A stretch of DNA of 64,000 bases from Humulus lupulus (taxonomy: Eukaryota; Streptophyta; Magnoliopsida; Rosales; Cannabaceae): contig NC_084796.1 in assembly GCF_963169125.1 (NCBI RefSeq), positions 210,183,948-210,247,947 on the forward strand, written 5' to 3'. The stretch's first letter is position 1. The number at the start of each line of letters is the position of its first letter. Positions 22,713 through 34,264 of the stretch are shown here, in pieces. The translations under genes and the position numbers were made by a program. Under the pieces are notes generated by a model. The model had not been told where the DNA came from. It was given only the letters and a program-made list of their open reading frames with translations, and made no database searches.

Positions 22713-25144
22713 CTAAAGGAAATGAGCTGACTTGGTTAGTCTATGTACTACTACCCAAGCCGAGTCGTGCTTCTTATTTGTTCGTGGAAGTCCTGTCACA
22801 AAATCCATGGCTATATCGTCCCATTTCCACTCTGGATGCTCTGCTTTTACTTGCTGGCATACTAAGCATTTAGATACATACTCTGCTATATCCTTATCCA
22901 TTCCTGGCCACCAATACAATGCTTTAAGATCATGAGTCAGTATGGGGTATTGTGCGCTTCTTCTAGAATCTTCATCTTAATCCCTTGATCATTCGGCACG
23001 CATACCCGATCCTTATACCTCAAGAATCCTTGTCCTGATATTGAGAAGTCTGTGGCCTTGCCTTCTTTAATTGCATCCATATGTACTACTAATGTGTCAT
23101 CATGCCCTTGCCCAATACGCATCTCTTCTAACAGACTTGACTGTATGGACAAGTTAGCCAATTTACCAATGACTTCTTCTATTCCAGCATTGATCAACTC
23201 CTGCTGTAGTAGCTTTTCTATTCCAGCTAATGATGCTAGACTTCCATAATTCTTTCTACTTAGTGCATCAGCAACTACATTTTCCTTTCCCGGGTGGTAT
23301 AAGATTTCGCAGTTATAATCCTTCACTAGCTTTAACCACCTGCGCTGCCTTATGTTGAGCTCCTTCTGAGTGAAGAAATACTTTAAGCTTTTGTGGTCTG
23401 TATAAATCTCACACTGTTCTCCATAAAGATAGTGGTGCCTGATTTTCAACACAAAGACCACTGCTGCCAACTCCATATCGTGTGTTGGATAGCATTGCTC
23501 GTATTTCTTTAGCTGCCTTGAGGCGTAGGCTATCACCTTGTCATTCTGCATTAGCACACAACCCAACCCTTGCTTCGATGCATCACAGTAGACTAAAAAC
23601 TTATCATTGGGTGTCGGTACACAAAGTACTGGTGTTGAGCATAGCTTATCCTTTAGCAACTGGAAACTCTCTTCACACTTATCATTCTAGTTGAACCTCT
23701 ACTGCTTCCTAGTCAGATTGGTGAGCGGAGTGGCTGTCTTAGAAAAGCCTTCTACAAACCTCCGATAATATCCTGCTAGTCCCAGAAAACTTCTTACTTC
23801 AGACGCATTTTTTGGTCTTGGCCAATCCTTCACAGCTTCCGCTTTAGATGGGTCTACATCAATTTCATCCTTGGATACTATGTGGCCAAGAAACGCTACT
23901 TTTGAAAGCCAAAATTCGCACTTCTTGAACTTGGCGTAAAGCTGATGCTCCTTTAGTCACAACAAGATTAACCTTAAATGTTTCTCATGCTCAACATTAT
24001 CCTTTGAGTACACCAAGATATCTTCAATGAATACCACGATGAATTTATCTAAATAGTCCTTAAAGACCCTATTGATTAAATCCATAAACGTGGCTGGAGC
24101 GTTGGTAAGACCGAAAGACATAACTAAAAACTCGTAATGCTCATAACGAGTTCTAAAGGCTGTCTTGGGAATATCCTCTCCCCGCGCCTTGAGCTGATGA
24201 TACCCGGACCGTAGATCAATCTTTGAGAACACAGTCACTCCTCGGAGTTGATCAAACAAGTCATCAATCCCGGGTAGCTGGTATTTATTCTTTATTGTCA
24301 CCTTATTCAGCTCACGGTAATCTATGCACATCCGCATGCCTCCATCCTTTTTCTTCACGAATAGAACCGGTGCTCCCCATGGCAAATTGCTTGGTCTAAT
24401 GAAACCCATGTCTAATAGTTCTTGTACCTGCGTCTTTAATTCCATAAGTTCGTTAGGTGCCATCCGGTATGGTGCCTTGGAGATAGGCTCGGTGCCCGGT
24501 ACTTACTCAATCATGAAGTCAGTTTCCCGAGTAGGTGGTAGACTTGGTAAGTGGTCAGGAAATAATTATGGAAATTCCTTTACAATATGGACGTCTCCAA
24601 CCTTCAGTGGCGTCTCCTTTACCACATCTGTGACGCTAGCTAGAAATGTATGACATCCTTTTTCTATCATCCTCTGAGCTTTGAGAGATGAAATAAGCGG
24701 TGTGCATAGTTGTTAAACTTGTCCCATAAAACATAGTTTCTGACCGTCAAGAGTCTCGAATATCACTTGCTTACGTTTGCAGTCGATGGTTGCGCCATGC
24801 CTTGCTAGCCAATCCATTCCAAGTATCACGTCGAAGTCTTTAATCTCTAGTTCTAATAGGTCTCCTTCTAGTTCTACGTCCTCTATCTTGATCGGTATGC
24901 ATCGTACTATCCATGATGATAGGACTACTTCGCCCGGAGGCAACTCAGTTACAAACCTAGTTCTAAATTTTTCACAAGGTTTGTCTAATTTCTCTGTCAT
25001 TCCTAAGGAGATATACGAATGAGTGGCTCCCGAATCAAATAATACATAACATATATTATGAAGGATAGAAACCTGACCTGTAACTACTTTATTGCTAGCG
25101 CCAACTTCTCCTTGGGTTAAGGCAAATACCCTGGCAGGAACCAT
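22713..25144 (-). pseudogene. TE-G pol, 3' end deleted
   Basis: Minus strand. Protease (25144-24713) has an intact DSGATHSYIS. RT (24463-23957) keeps RMCIDYREL but the catalytic box reads FIED instead of FIDD, a substitution of a metal-binding Asp. RNase H and the integrase N-terminus (23659-22937) have [14 protein letters not shown] and [12 protein letters not shown]. The integrase finger and core start (22919-22713) have [11 protein letters not shown] and MDFVTGLPRT, with about 15 residues missing between them compared with TE-A. Everything after SAHFL is deleted, including the rest of the catalytic core and the chromodomain. Stops near 24507, 24710 and 23690 also break the frame. Confidence 0.9.
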
Positions 25145-26321
25145 CTTATGGTCCCTTTTTCCCTCTGGCTTGAGCTGGGTACATTCTCTCTTCTGGTGTC
25201 CTTCCTGACCATAGTTGTAGCATCCCTTGGTTTTTGCACAGCATTCACCAGGATGTTTCTTTTCGAACTTAGCACATTGCGGGTATTAAACATAACCCGG
25301 CCTATTACTTCCACTGTTCGTTCGTGCCCTTTTATCGTTATCGGACTGCATGTTGTTAGGATGTCGTCTTTTCTGACCATTACTATTGTTGCTGGACTGA
25401 TTGTTGTTGTTGTTCCGACCATTCTGAGGCTGACTCTGATGTTTAGGCTCAGGCTTACTGGCTTCTTCTTTACTAATGTTCGCCTGAAGCCTTTCTACTT
25501 CTATTGTCGTTTCTAGGACATTGGCATAGGTAGTATTTTTGGGTTTGCTAGCTTAACCCCTAGCTCAATCTTTGGTCAAAGTCCTCTAACACGAACTTAG
25601 TCACCCTTAGAAATTCAGTTGGAACCATTTCTGATGCAAACTTAGCTAATCGGTCGAACTGTCGAGCATATTCTGCTATTGATAAGTTCCCATGCTTCAG
25701 ACCAGTGAACTCCTCGACCCTTGAAGCGATGACAGCTGAGCTGTAGTACTTTTTGTGGAACAGCTCCACAAATCTGGTCCAAGTCATGGCGGGGACATCA
25801 TGAGTTTTCTGCACTAGGTCCCACCATATTCTAGCATCTTTCTTGAGCAGAGACGAAACGCAGGATATGCGGTCCGCGTTACCGAGGTTCATGTGCATCA
25901 GGATCGGCTCCACATTTCTGAGCCATTCTTCCGCCTCGAAGGGGTCTGTTGTTCCTTCAAAGTTTGGAGCGTGTTGCTTACGAAACCACTCATAGATGGG
26001 CTCCACATGTTGAGCTGGGTATGGCACGTAATTCACCATTGGCCATCCCCCATAAGGACCAACTTGTTGGGGTGCTGGGGCCATTTTTTGAGGCTGTGAT
26101 TGTGGCTGAGGCTGAGTCTGTTGTCGATGTTGCTGCAGTAATTCCTCAACTTGTTGTCGTAGCCTGGAAATTTTTGCAGTGTTGTCAACCGGCGGCAGCG
26201 GGGGTGCATTTCGGTTGGCATTAGCACGCACTCTCTTTCTGCGAACTAGAGGGGCTTTAATGCTCTCAGGAGCAGCGTTGGGGAAATTGCCATTGGTGTG
26301 AGCAGATCTTTTGAGCGACAT
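25145..26321 (-). pseudogene. TE-G gag, nearly intact
   Basis: Starts at ATG 26321 (MSLKRSAHTNG). An upstream ATG at 26345 is in frame but not shared with the other copies. The open part, 26321-25560, has a Gln-rich N-terminal segment, a gag core with LLKKDARIWWDLV and FHKKYY, and an ELF-V-T-E region. The frame breaks near 25560. The zinc-knuckle tail (about 25290-25190) includes CYNYGQEGHQKREC, in which the second Cys has become Tyr. Part of the virus-like particle protein in this family. Confidence 0.87.
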
Positions 26322-26858
26322 CTTCGGAAGAGTTCTAACAATCAAGAAAAACTTGTTAGAACTTACCTTAATAAGCTCTATAGCAAAAACTTAATCTAAG
26401 CAAACATAACTCAGACCTATTATTTATGATTTCTTATGAAAAAATAATATAAGCCTTCTTTATAATTAGGTTGTGTTTCTAAACTTAGAAAAATAAGCCA
26501 TCTTTATTATTTTCTAAGTTTGTTTCTAATCATCCTATATGACTTAATTCTCAGGCTCGAAACTCATCGTTGTTCCAAAGTTAACCATACTGAGGAGGGC
26601 TGGGATCAGTAAAATCGTTCCCACTACTATGGCCCCCTAACTCTCAATATAGAACCCTGGTTCATTAATTTGTATCCACCCTCACCGAACTTAGTCATTA
26701 TTTATTAAATTTATTATTGATTATGATTGCAAAATAAAAATCAAACTCATATATGTCATCAAAATAACAATGATATTAATTTGGAAAAAATAGTTTTCAC
26801 TAAGTACAATCATAAAGGCAAAATAATAAATTAAAATAAATAACGAAACTAATCTATT

Positions 26859-27453
26859 CTAAAAATCGATATCTTCTACATTAGATCCTTCATCTAACAT
26901 GTCATCATCTATCTCTTCATAATCATCATTCTCATGAGCCTAAAAAATTCCTTTGGGAAGATTCGTAAAGATTCTATTATTTTGTTCTCCTGTGAATTGA
27001 AATTCCATCTTAGAGGTAAACCTAATTATAAGAAAATAATATCTCATTGGCACTGGTATTTCATCTTCAACATCTATTGTCTCCCGTATTTCTTCCAAAT
27101 CAGCAATTACAAAAAGAAAATCTTTAAAAAGCCTAATCACTAAAATATATTGTTTCGTAGCACTCATCTTTATTTGCTTAGTCATTTGGAGATGAACTAT
27201 TTGATTATGGAATAAAAGTAATCTCTGAGTGATTCTTTCCAATATTCCTACCGTATTTCTTGGTTATCTAATCCTTTTTAAGGCCTTAATGGCTCGGATG
27301 TCGTTATATGATAAAGCTCCATCCATTCTTAACTGAAAACATAAGACTAAAATGTTAGCTAAAACACAGAAACATAATATCTAAAACATAAATACTTACA
27401 TTGGCAGTTGGATTTGGAGCTTGAGCGTGTGTATCAAGGAGAATTTCATGTAA
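26859..27453 (-). pseudogene. TE-G pre-gag small ORF, broken
   Basis: Same plan as the intact TE-A copy. The 18-codon exon 1 is at 27453-27400, with TTA in place of the ATG. The intron is 67 nt (27399-27333) with GTAAGT and TTTTCAG ends, joined in phase 0. Exon 2 (27332-26859) is 474 nt, exactly as long as in TE-A. A GAG codon is now TAA near 27270 and a TAG lies near 26940. Conserved segments include YILVIRLFKDF and a C-terminal LDEGSNVEDIDF. The equal exon lengths show that the reading frame was once maintained. Confidence 0.72.
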
Positions 27454-27465
27454 ATGGATCGTTTC

Positions 27466-27477
27466 TCTGATACCAAC
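27466..27477 (-). other. TE-G primer-binding site
   Basis: On the minus strand TTGGTATCAGAG lies immediately after the LTR end, complementary to initiator-Met tRNA. Confidence 0.85.
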
Positions 27478-29306
27478 TATAATGACCCAACTATTTCTAA
27501 GACTTAGATCATTAAACCTACTAGACATAACTGCTACTTTGAAGAGAACATACATGAGACAAATTCATAACTTTATTGAAAACTTTAAAATAATATTTGT
27601 AATACATAAATGAGCTCATTGTTTTAAAGTGAAACATAACTTTAAATGAAATTGTTTACAAAGCCAAATGCGAAAAATACATAAAAAAAAACGTAATTTA
27701 AAGAGACTAAAGAAAATAATGTCGTCCTCGAATCGACACGCAACCCATCTACTCCATTCAGCTCAACACACACACCAAGCTTCCAAGAATCCTTCCGCCT
27801 TTGTATCTATTTTCCTAGATCACACTAAAAGTAAAGGAGTGAGCCTAATGCCCAGCAAGGAAAAACTACTAACAACATAAAACATATACATAAATTATAC
27901 CATAAACATACACTATAAACATATGTCATACAATACTACAGTGTCCATTATACTACTTGGAGCTTGTTAACTAAGCAAGTCATATGGCCATTAGATTTGT
28001 GGGCTTGCTAGCTAGACAAGTCATATGCCCAAGGTCTATAAATATACTATACATAATGTAACATAAGAGAACATAACATAAGATAGCATAACATATCATA
28101 TAAACATATAAAATTCTATTCTATTTTCCTTACCAAAACCGAGATATTTGAGAACACATGCAGAACTTGGAACACTCCTAAAACTAACAATAAAAATGGT
28201 GAGTATTTCTAAAGGGTAAAGAATAATTTTGGAAACTAAACCTTCAAGAAAAAACTTACTAAGGAAGATCTTTAAGTTTCAAGAACCTAATCGAAAACCA
28301 ATATCAAAAGTTAGGATCTGAATAAAAGGAACTAAAGAAAACTAAAGAGTTTTAGAGAACTGAACTTAAGGAATATGAGTACCTTAGTTGGCCTTTAGGA
28401 TTGGTCTAACGTCAATACCGAAATACACTAATCCTCACTTCCGAAGTATTTTATAAAGCTTAACAATGGCAAAGCTTTTTCCCAACCCAAGTGTTTATCA
28501 CTCTATGGAATCACTAGCACCTTGGAGTCTCTGATCACAGCTTGAAGAGTGAGTGGAAGGACTTGGTACTAGGTCCTATTTATATAGTTCTAGGAATAAA
28601 ATATCTTCTTTTTGGCTTGAATAAAATAATGAATAATATTTGAATATTTGTCAATCAGAGGTTGAAGACTCGGTCAAAACTATTCAAATTAAAAAAAAAA
28701 AAAATTTTTTTTTAAAATTATGGTTTAATTTTAAAATTAAAAACAAGAATAAAAAAATAATTACTAAGGGCGATATATCGGCTCTGCCCTAATCTCGAGC
28801 CTCTGTTCGCCCATTCGTACAATGTCAACGTGTTTTCTGTATCCTTCGTCAGGCGATATATAGGCTCCCAGCTGCAATATATCGGCATACGTGAATATTT
28901 TAAACACGTAATTGCACTTTTTCAACATAATTCAGGTTGGATAACTGCTTTTACTGAGTCAAAATATGACCCTATCAGTTTCTAGTAGGTGCTAAGGCTG
29001 CTATTTCTTTATTTTATCATTAAAATACTTAATTCCTTAATAATCATGCTTATGACAAGTGTCATATTCTTATTGGCTCTATCTAAACCTTAGGTTATAA
29101 TAAATAATGCATCTAGGACCAGCAATATTAATCAAACTTTATGTTATAATTAATATTCTTAAACTAGAGGTTAAACTTATAAAATCCATAATTGTTGCTA
29201 TGAGTTTCCAACTAAGTCCCAGTTTGAACCAAAATCCACGAAATCTAAAATACTACAACTACTACTAACTAACTAACTAAGTAAGTAAACATTCTGGGAC
29301 TCTACA
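27478..29306 (-). repeat. TE-G 5' LTR
   Basis: 1829 bp. Ends are GGGTCATTATA (27478, G to A change in the terminal CA) and TGTAGAGTCCC (29306). Contains a minus-strand TATA box, TATATAAATA, at 28577-28586. A TATATCGCC-type cluster lies upstream at 28769-28885, and a short CTA/CTAA run is near 29255-29285. The run occupies the same place as the giant triplet array in TE-A. No gene. Confidence 0.92.
28577..28586 (-). promoter_or_regulatory. TATA box of TE-G 5' LTR
   Basis: TATATAAATA followed by GGACC on the minus strand. The TE-F LTRs (38757-38766 and 21861-21870) and LTR-K (55054-55061) have TATAAATAGG at the same relative place, so it is probably the core promoter that starts the genomic RNA. 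Confidence 0.7.
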
Positions 29307-29478
29307 ATTAAACCTTATGATAATTTAATATTTCTAAACTATAGTTTAAACTTATAAAATCCATAACTCTCTCTATGAGTTTCCAAATAATTCTTGGCTC
29401 GAACTAATAACCACGAAAACTAAAATACTATAGCAAAAGATACTACTATCTAACTAAGTAAAATTCCAAGGTTCTACA

Positions 29479-32400
29479 ATTCTTCCCTACTAAAAATACT
29501 TTCGTCCCCGAAATTTACTTACTAAACGATTCTTGATACCGTTCTCGCCTATCTTCCTCCAATTCCCACATTGCCTCCTATTCTATACTATTACTTCATA
29601 AGACCTTGACTATCGGAATATTCTTAGACCGTAATTCCCTTACCCCTTTCTCTAGGATGTGAACTGGTCGTTCCTCATAACGTAGGTCTTTCTGAAGTGC
29701 CAACGTATCGTACTTGAGAACTTGGGATGGGTTTGACACATATCTACGCAACATCGAGATGTGAAACACATTGTGGTTGTCTGCTAGAGCTGGTGGTAGG
29801 GCTAATCTATACACTACGGGTACCACCTTGTCCAATATCTCAAAAGGACCTATGTATCGGGGACTAAGTTTGCCTTTTTTCCCGAACCACGTCACTCCTT
29901 TTATTGGAGATATCCTTAAGAAAACTTGATCTCTGACCTTGATTTGCACATCTCGTCGCTTGGCATCCGCATAACTCTTTTGTTGACTCCGAGCAACGAG
30001 CATATGCTTTCTAATCAGTTCTAGTGTGTCTTGAGCCTCTCTAATAGCTTCAGGTCCAAGAAGTTGTCTTTGTCCTACCTCATCCCAATGTAACGGCGAC
30101 TGACATTTCCTTCCATAAAGTAATTCATAGGGCGCCATACCAATCGTTTTCTGGTAGCTATTATTGTAGGAGAACTCTATAAGTGGCAAATACTTACTCC
30201 ATGATCCTCTAATGTCTAGTACACAAGCCCACAACATATCCTCTAAAATTTGTATGGTACGCTTAGATTGTCCGTCAGTCTGAGGATGAAATGTCGTACT
30301 GAGACTTAGCTTGGTACTCATGGCTTGTTGAGCTTCCCAAAAATCTCGATTTGAACACTGAACCTCTGTTGGATACTATGGTCATAGGGATTCCATGCAG
30401 TTGTACAATTTCTTGAACATAGATGTCTGCATACTATTCTGCATCGTTGTAGTTTTGACAGGTAGGAAGTGAGCTGACTTTGTAAGTCTATCCACCACAA
30501 CTTAAGTTGAGTTGTGTTGCTTACTTGTTTGTGGTAATCCTACCACGATGTCCATGGCTATGTCTTCCAACTTCCATTCTGTAATACTAAGCAGTTGTAA
30601 TAAGCCTGCAACTTGCTGATGTTATTCCTTTACTTGCTGGCATATTAGGCATTTGGACACATATTCTGCTACATCTTTCTTCATTCCCAGCCACAAATAT
30701 AGTGCCTTAAGGTCGTGGGTCATCTTGGTAGACCTCGGGTGAACAGAGTATGGGTTAGTGTGTGCCTTTTCTAATATCTTCATCTTAATCCCTAGGTCAT
30801 TCTGCACGCATACCCAACCTTTATATTTCAAGAACCAATGTCCTAATATAGAGAAATATGTAGTCTTTCCTTCATTGACTTCAGCCATATGCAATAATAG
30901 GGTGTCATCATACCTTTGCCCGATCTGTATATCTTCTAGTAAACTCGGCTGGATGGACAAGTTAGCCAGTTGACCCATGACTATTTCTATCTAGGCATTA
31001 ATCAACTCTTGTTCTAGCAATTTTTCTATTACGGATAATGCTGCCGGATTTTCATAACTTTTCTGACTTAATGCATCGCCTTTCCTAGGTGGTATAGGAT
31101 TTCGCAATCATAGTCCTTTACTAGTTCCAACCACCTGCGTTGCTTCATATTGAGCTCCTTTTGTATAAATCTCACACTGCTCTCCATAACTATAGTTGCG
31201 CCAGATTTTCAATGCGAAGACCATCACCGCCAACTCATGTCATGTGTTGGATAGCGTTGCCCATATTCCTTCAGTTGTCTTGAGGCGTAGGCAATCACCT
31301 TGTCATTTTTCATCAGCACATACCCCAAACCTAGCTTGGACGCATCATAGTATAGTACAAACAAGTAGTTGGGTGTTGGTACGCAAAGTACTGGTGCTGA
31401 ACACAATTTCTCTTTGAGGAATTGGAAGCTTTCTTGACATTTATCCGTCCAGTTGAACTTTTGCTGCTTCTGAGTTAGGTTGGTAAGCAGAGTGGCTATC
31501 TTAGAAAATCCTTCTACAAATCTCCAGTAATAGCCTACTAGCCCGAGAAAACTTCTAACCTTTGACGCATTCTTAGGTCTTGGCCAATCCTTCACAGCCT
31601 CTACCTTAGTTGGGTCTACTATAACTTCGTCCTCGGATACTATGTGGCCGAGGAAGGCTACTTGTGATAGCCAAAATTCACATTTCTTCAACTTGGCATA
31701 AAGTTGGTGCTCCTTTAGTCGCAGCATGGTCAGTCTTAAGTGTTCCTCGTGCTCGACTTCATCCTTAGAGTACACCAATATATCGTTAATGAACACCATG
31801 ATGAATTTGTCCAAGTAATCCTTGGAGACCCTATTCATTAAGTCCATAAATGCAGCTAGATTGTTGGTAAGACCAAAAGACATAAGTAGGAACTTGTAAT
31901 GTCCATATCGAGTCGTAAAAGTTGTCTTTGGTATATCTTATTCCCTTACCTTGAGATGGTGATAACTAGATTGTAGTTCAATCTTTGAAAATACATTCGC
32001 TCCTTGGAGTTGATCAAATAAGTCATTGATTTGGGGTAGCAGGTAATTGTTCTTAATTGTCACCTTGTTAAGCTCACGATAATCTATACACATCCGCATG
32101 CTTCCATCCTTCTTCTTCACAAATAAAACTGGCGCCCCCATGGCGAATGGCTCGGTCTTATGAAACCCATGTCTAAAAGCTCTTGTAATTGCGTTTTCAA
32201 GTCCTTGAGTTCGGTAGGTGCCATCCGGTATGGTGACTTTGAGATAGGGTCGGTTCTCGGTACTAATTCAATTGTGAAGTCAATTTCCCGAGTAGAGGGT
32301 AACCCTGGTAAGTCATCAGGAAATATCTCTGGAAATTCCTTTATAATTCGAACGTCTCCAACCTTTAATGGTGTTTTCTGTGCCAAATCCGTGACGCTTG

Positions 32401-33231
32401 CTAAGAATGCATGACATCCTTTCTCTATCATCCTTTGATATTTGAGATATGAGATAAGCGGTGTCCGTAGTCTTGAAACCTTTCCCATAAAACATAGTTT
32501 CTGACCCTCAGAGGTTTTGAACGTTACTTGCTTGCATCTATAGTCGATAGTTGCGTCATGTCTTACTAGCCAGCCCATGCCCAGTATCACATCGAAGTCC
32601 TTGATCTTTAGCTCTATCAGGTCTCCTTCTAGCTCTGTGCCCTAGACTTTGATCGATACTCCTCGTACCATTCGTGATGATAGAACAATTTCGCCCAAAG
32701 GCAGTTCCATAATAAACCTATTTCTAAATCTTTCACAAGGTTTGTCTAATTTCTCTATCATTGTTAACGAGATATACGAGTGTGTTGCTTCTGAATCAAA
32801 CAATATTGAACATATATTATCGAGGATAGGAAGCTGACCTGTGACCACCTTGTTACTAGTTTCAGCTTCTCCCTTGGTCAAAGCAAAGACTTTGCATGGA
32901 ACCATCTTGTTGTCCTTTTTTTCTTCTGTTTAGAGCTATGAAAAATCTCTTTTTTGATGACCTTCCTGGCCACAATTGTAGCAACCTTTGTTGTTTGCAC
33001 AACACTCCCCAGTATGTATTTTCTAGCACTTGGAGCATTGAGGGTATTCCACATAACCTGACCTATTATTACCATTGTTAGTCCGTACTCTTTTGTCATC
33101 GCCGGTCTGCTTATTATCAGGATGCTTTCTTTTCTGCCCATTATTGTTATACTGACTATTGTGGTTTCGACCATTCCGAGTCTGATTCTCCTGCTTGAGT
33201 TCTGACTTGCTTTCCTCCTCTTTGCTAACAT
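29479..33231 (-). pseudogene. TE-F pol with protease, RT, RNase H, integrase, chromodomain
   Basis: Minus strand. Protease (32905-32642) has DSE instead of DSG. The RT entry (32590-32117, 32141-31938) keeps RMCIDYREL. The RT palm (31883 onward) reads FIND instead of FIDD. RNase H begins with [13 protein letters not shown], but a deletion of about 32 bp near 31160 removes the [10 protein letters not shown] motif and shifts the frame. The integrase finger (30978-30622) ends in CLICQQVKE. The integrase C-terminus and chromodomain (30321-29596) are open, with HPQTDGQSKRT, LSPRYIGPFEIL and LRYEERPVHIL. Each enzyme therefore carries at least one damaging change. Confidence 0.88.
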
Positions 33232-34051
33232 TTTCTTGGGACTATTCCACTTTTATAGCCATTCCCAAAACATCGGCGTAAGAAATGGTTCTGAGGTTCA
33301 CAAGCTTGACCCCTAATTCAATATTGGGGCTAAGTCCCTTGGTGAACTTGGTTACCCTCAAGTAGTCTTTTAGGACTAACTCTGTTTCAAACTAGAAAAT
33401 TCTTCCACTCTCATGGCGATGATTGCCCAGTTGTAGTACTTTTTGTGAAACAACTCCACAAATCTGACCCAAGTCATGGTGTTGATATCGTGAGTTTGCT
33501 ACACCAGATCCCACCATATTTTCGCATCCTTTTTTAGTAGAGATGAAACACAGGATATGCGATCTGCGTTGCTGAGATTCATCTGTGCCAAAATTGGCTC
33601 TACATTCTTGAGCCATTCTTCACCCTCAAAGGGGTCGGTTGTCCCTTCAAAAAAATTTGCGTGGTGCTTTCAGAAACGCTTGTAAACTTGCTCTATGTAC
33701 TAAGCTGGATATAGCGCATAATTTTCCATCTGCCATCCCTCACACGGATATCCTCCATTCTGCTCTTGATGGGGTGCTTGAGCCGCTGGCTGAGGTTGTG
33801 ACTGAGGTTGTGGCTGAGGTTGTCGTTGTTGCTGCAATAGTTCTTCTACTTCTTGTCGTAACTGGATAACTTCAGCGTTGTTGTCAACCAGAGGTGGTGC
33901 ATTTCTATTAGCAGTAGCAGTGGCAGTGTGTTTTCCCCTTCTTCGGTAGTGCTATTGCAGCAACAACGACAACCTCAGCGGCAACCTAGTGTGTCTCTTT
34001 GGTAGTGCTGGGGGCATTTCCGTTAGTGCGTGCAGACCTTCGGAGTGACAT
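33232..34051 (-). pseudogene. TE-F gag, broken
   Basis: Start at ATG 34051 (MSLRRSARTNG-like). A Gln-rich segment lies at 33870-33770. The core is shifted at several places between 33620 and 33390. The zinc knuckle further on, near 33000-32950, reads CYNCGQEGHQK, retaining the second Cys lost in TE-A and TE-G, but ends in a stop soon after. Confidence 0.8.
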
Positions 34052-34264
34052 CTTTAGCAAAGTTCTAACAGTCAAGAAAAACACGTTAGAACTTACCTTA
34101 ATAGTTTCTAAGGCGAAAACTTATTCTAAGAAAACATAACTCGGACCTATCAGTTATGATTTCTTATTAAAATTAATGTAAGTCATCTTTATAAATTAGG
34201 GTATGTTTCTATACGTAGACTATTAGGCCATCTTTATTATTTTCTAAGACTGTTTCTAATCACC

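Larger units (their letters stand above)
22429..29306 (-). mobile_element. TE-G, youngest-looking chromovirus, nested in TE-F 3' LTR
   Basis: Minus strand. The ends are TGTAATGACCC (22429) and GGGACTCTACA (29306), flanked by ATTAA at 22424-22428 and 29307-29311. The 5' LTR is 27478-29306 (1829 bp). The 3' LTR survives only as 22429 to about 22707, which then joins integrase directly. The two LTRs share about 273 bases, with about a dozen differences. Gag is the longest open gag in the window. Confidence 0.94.
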
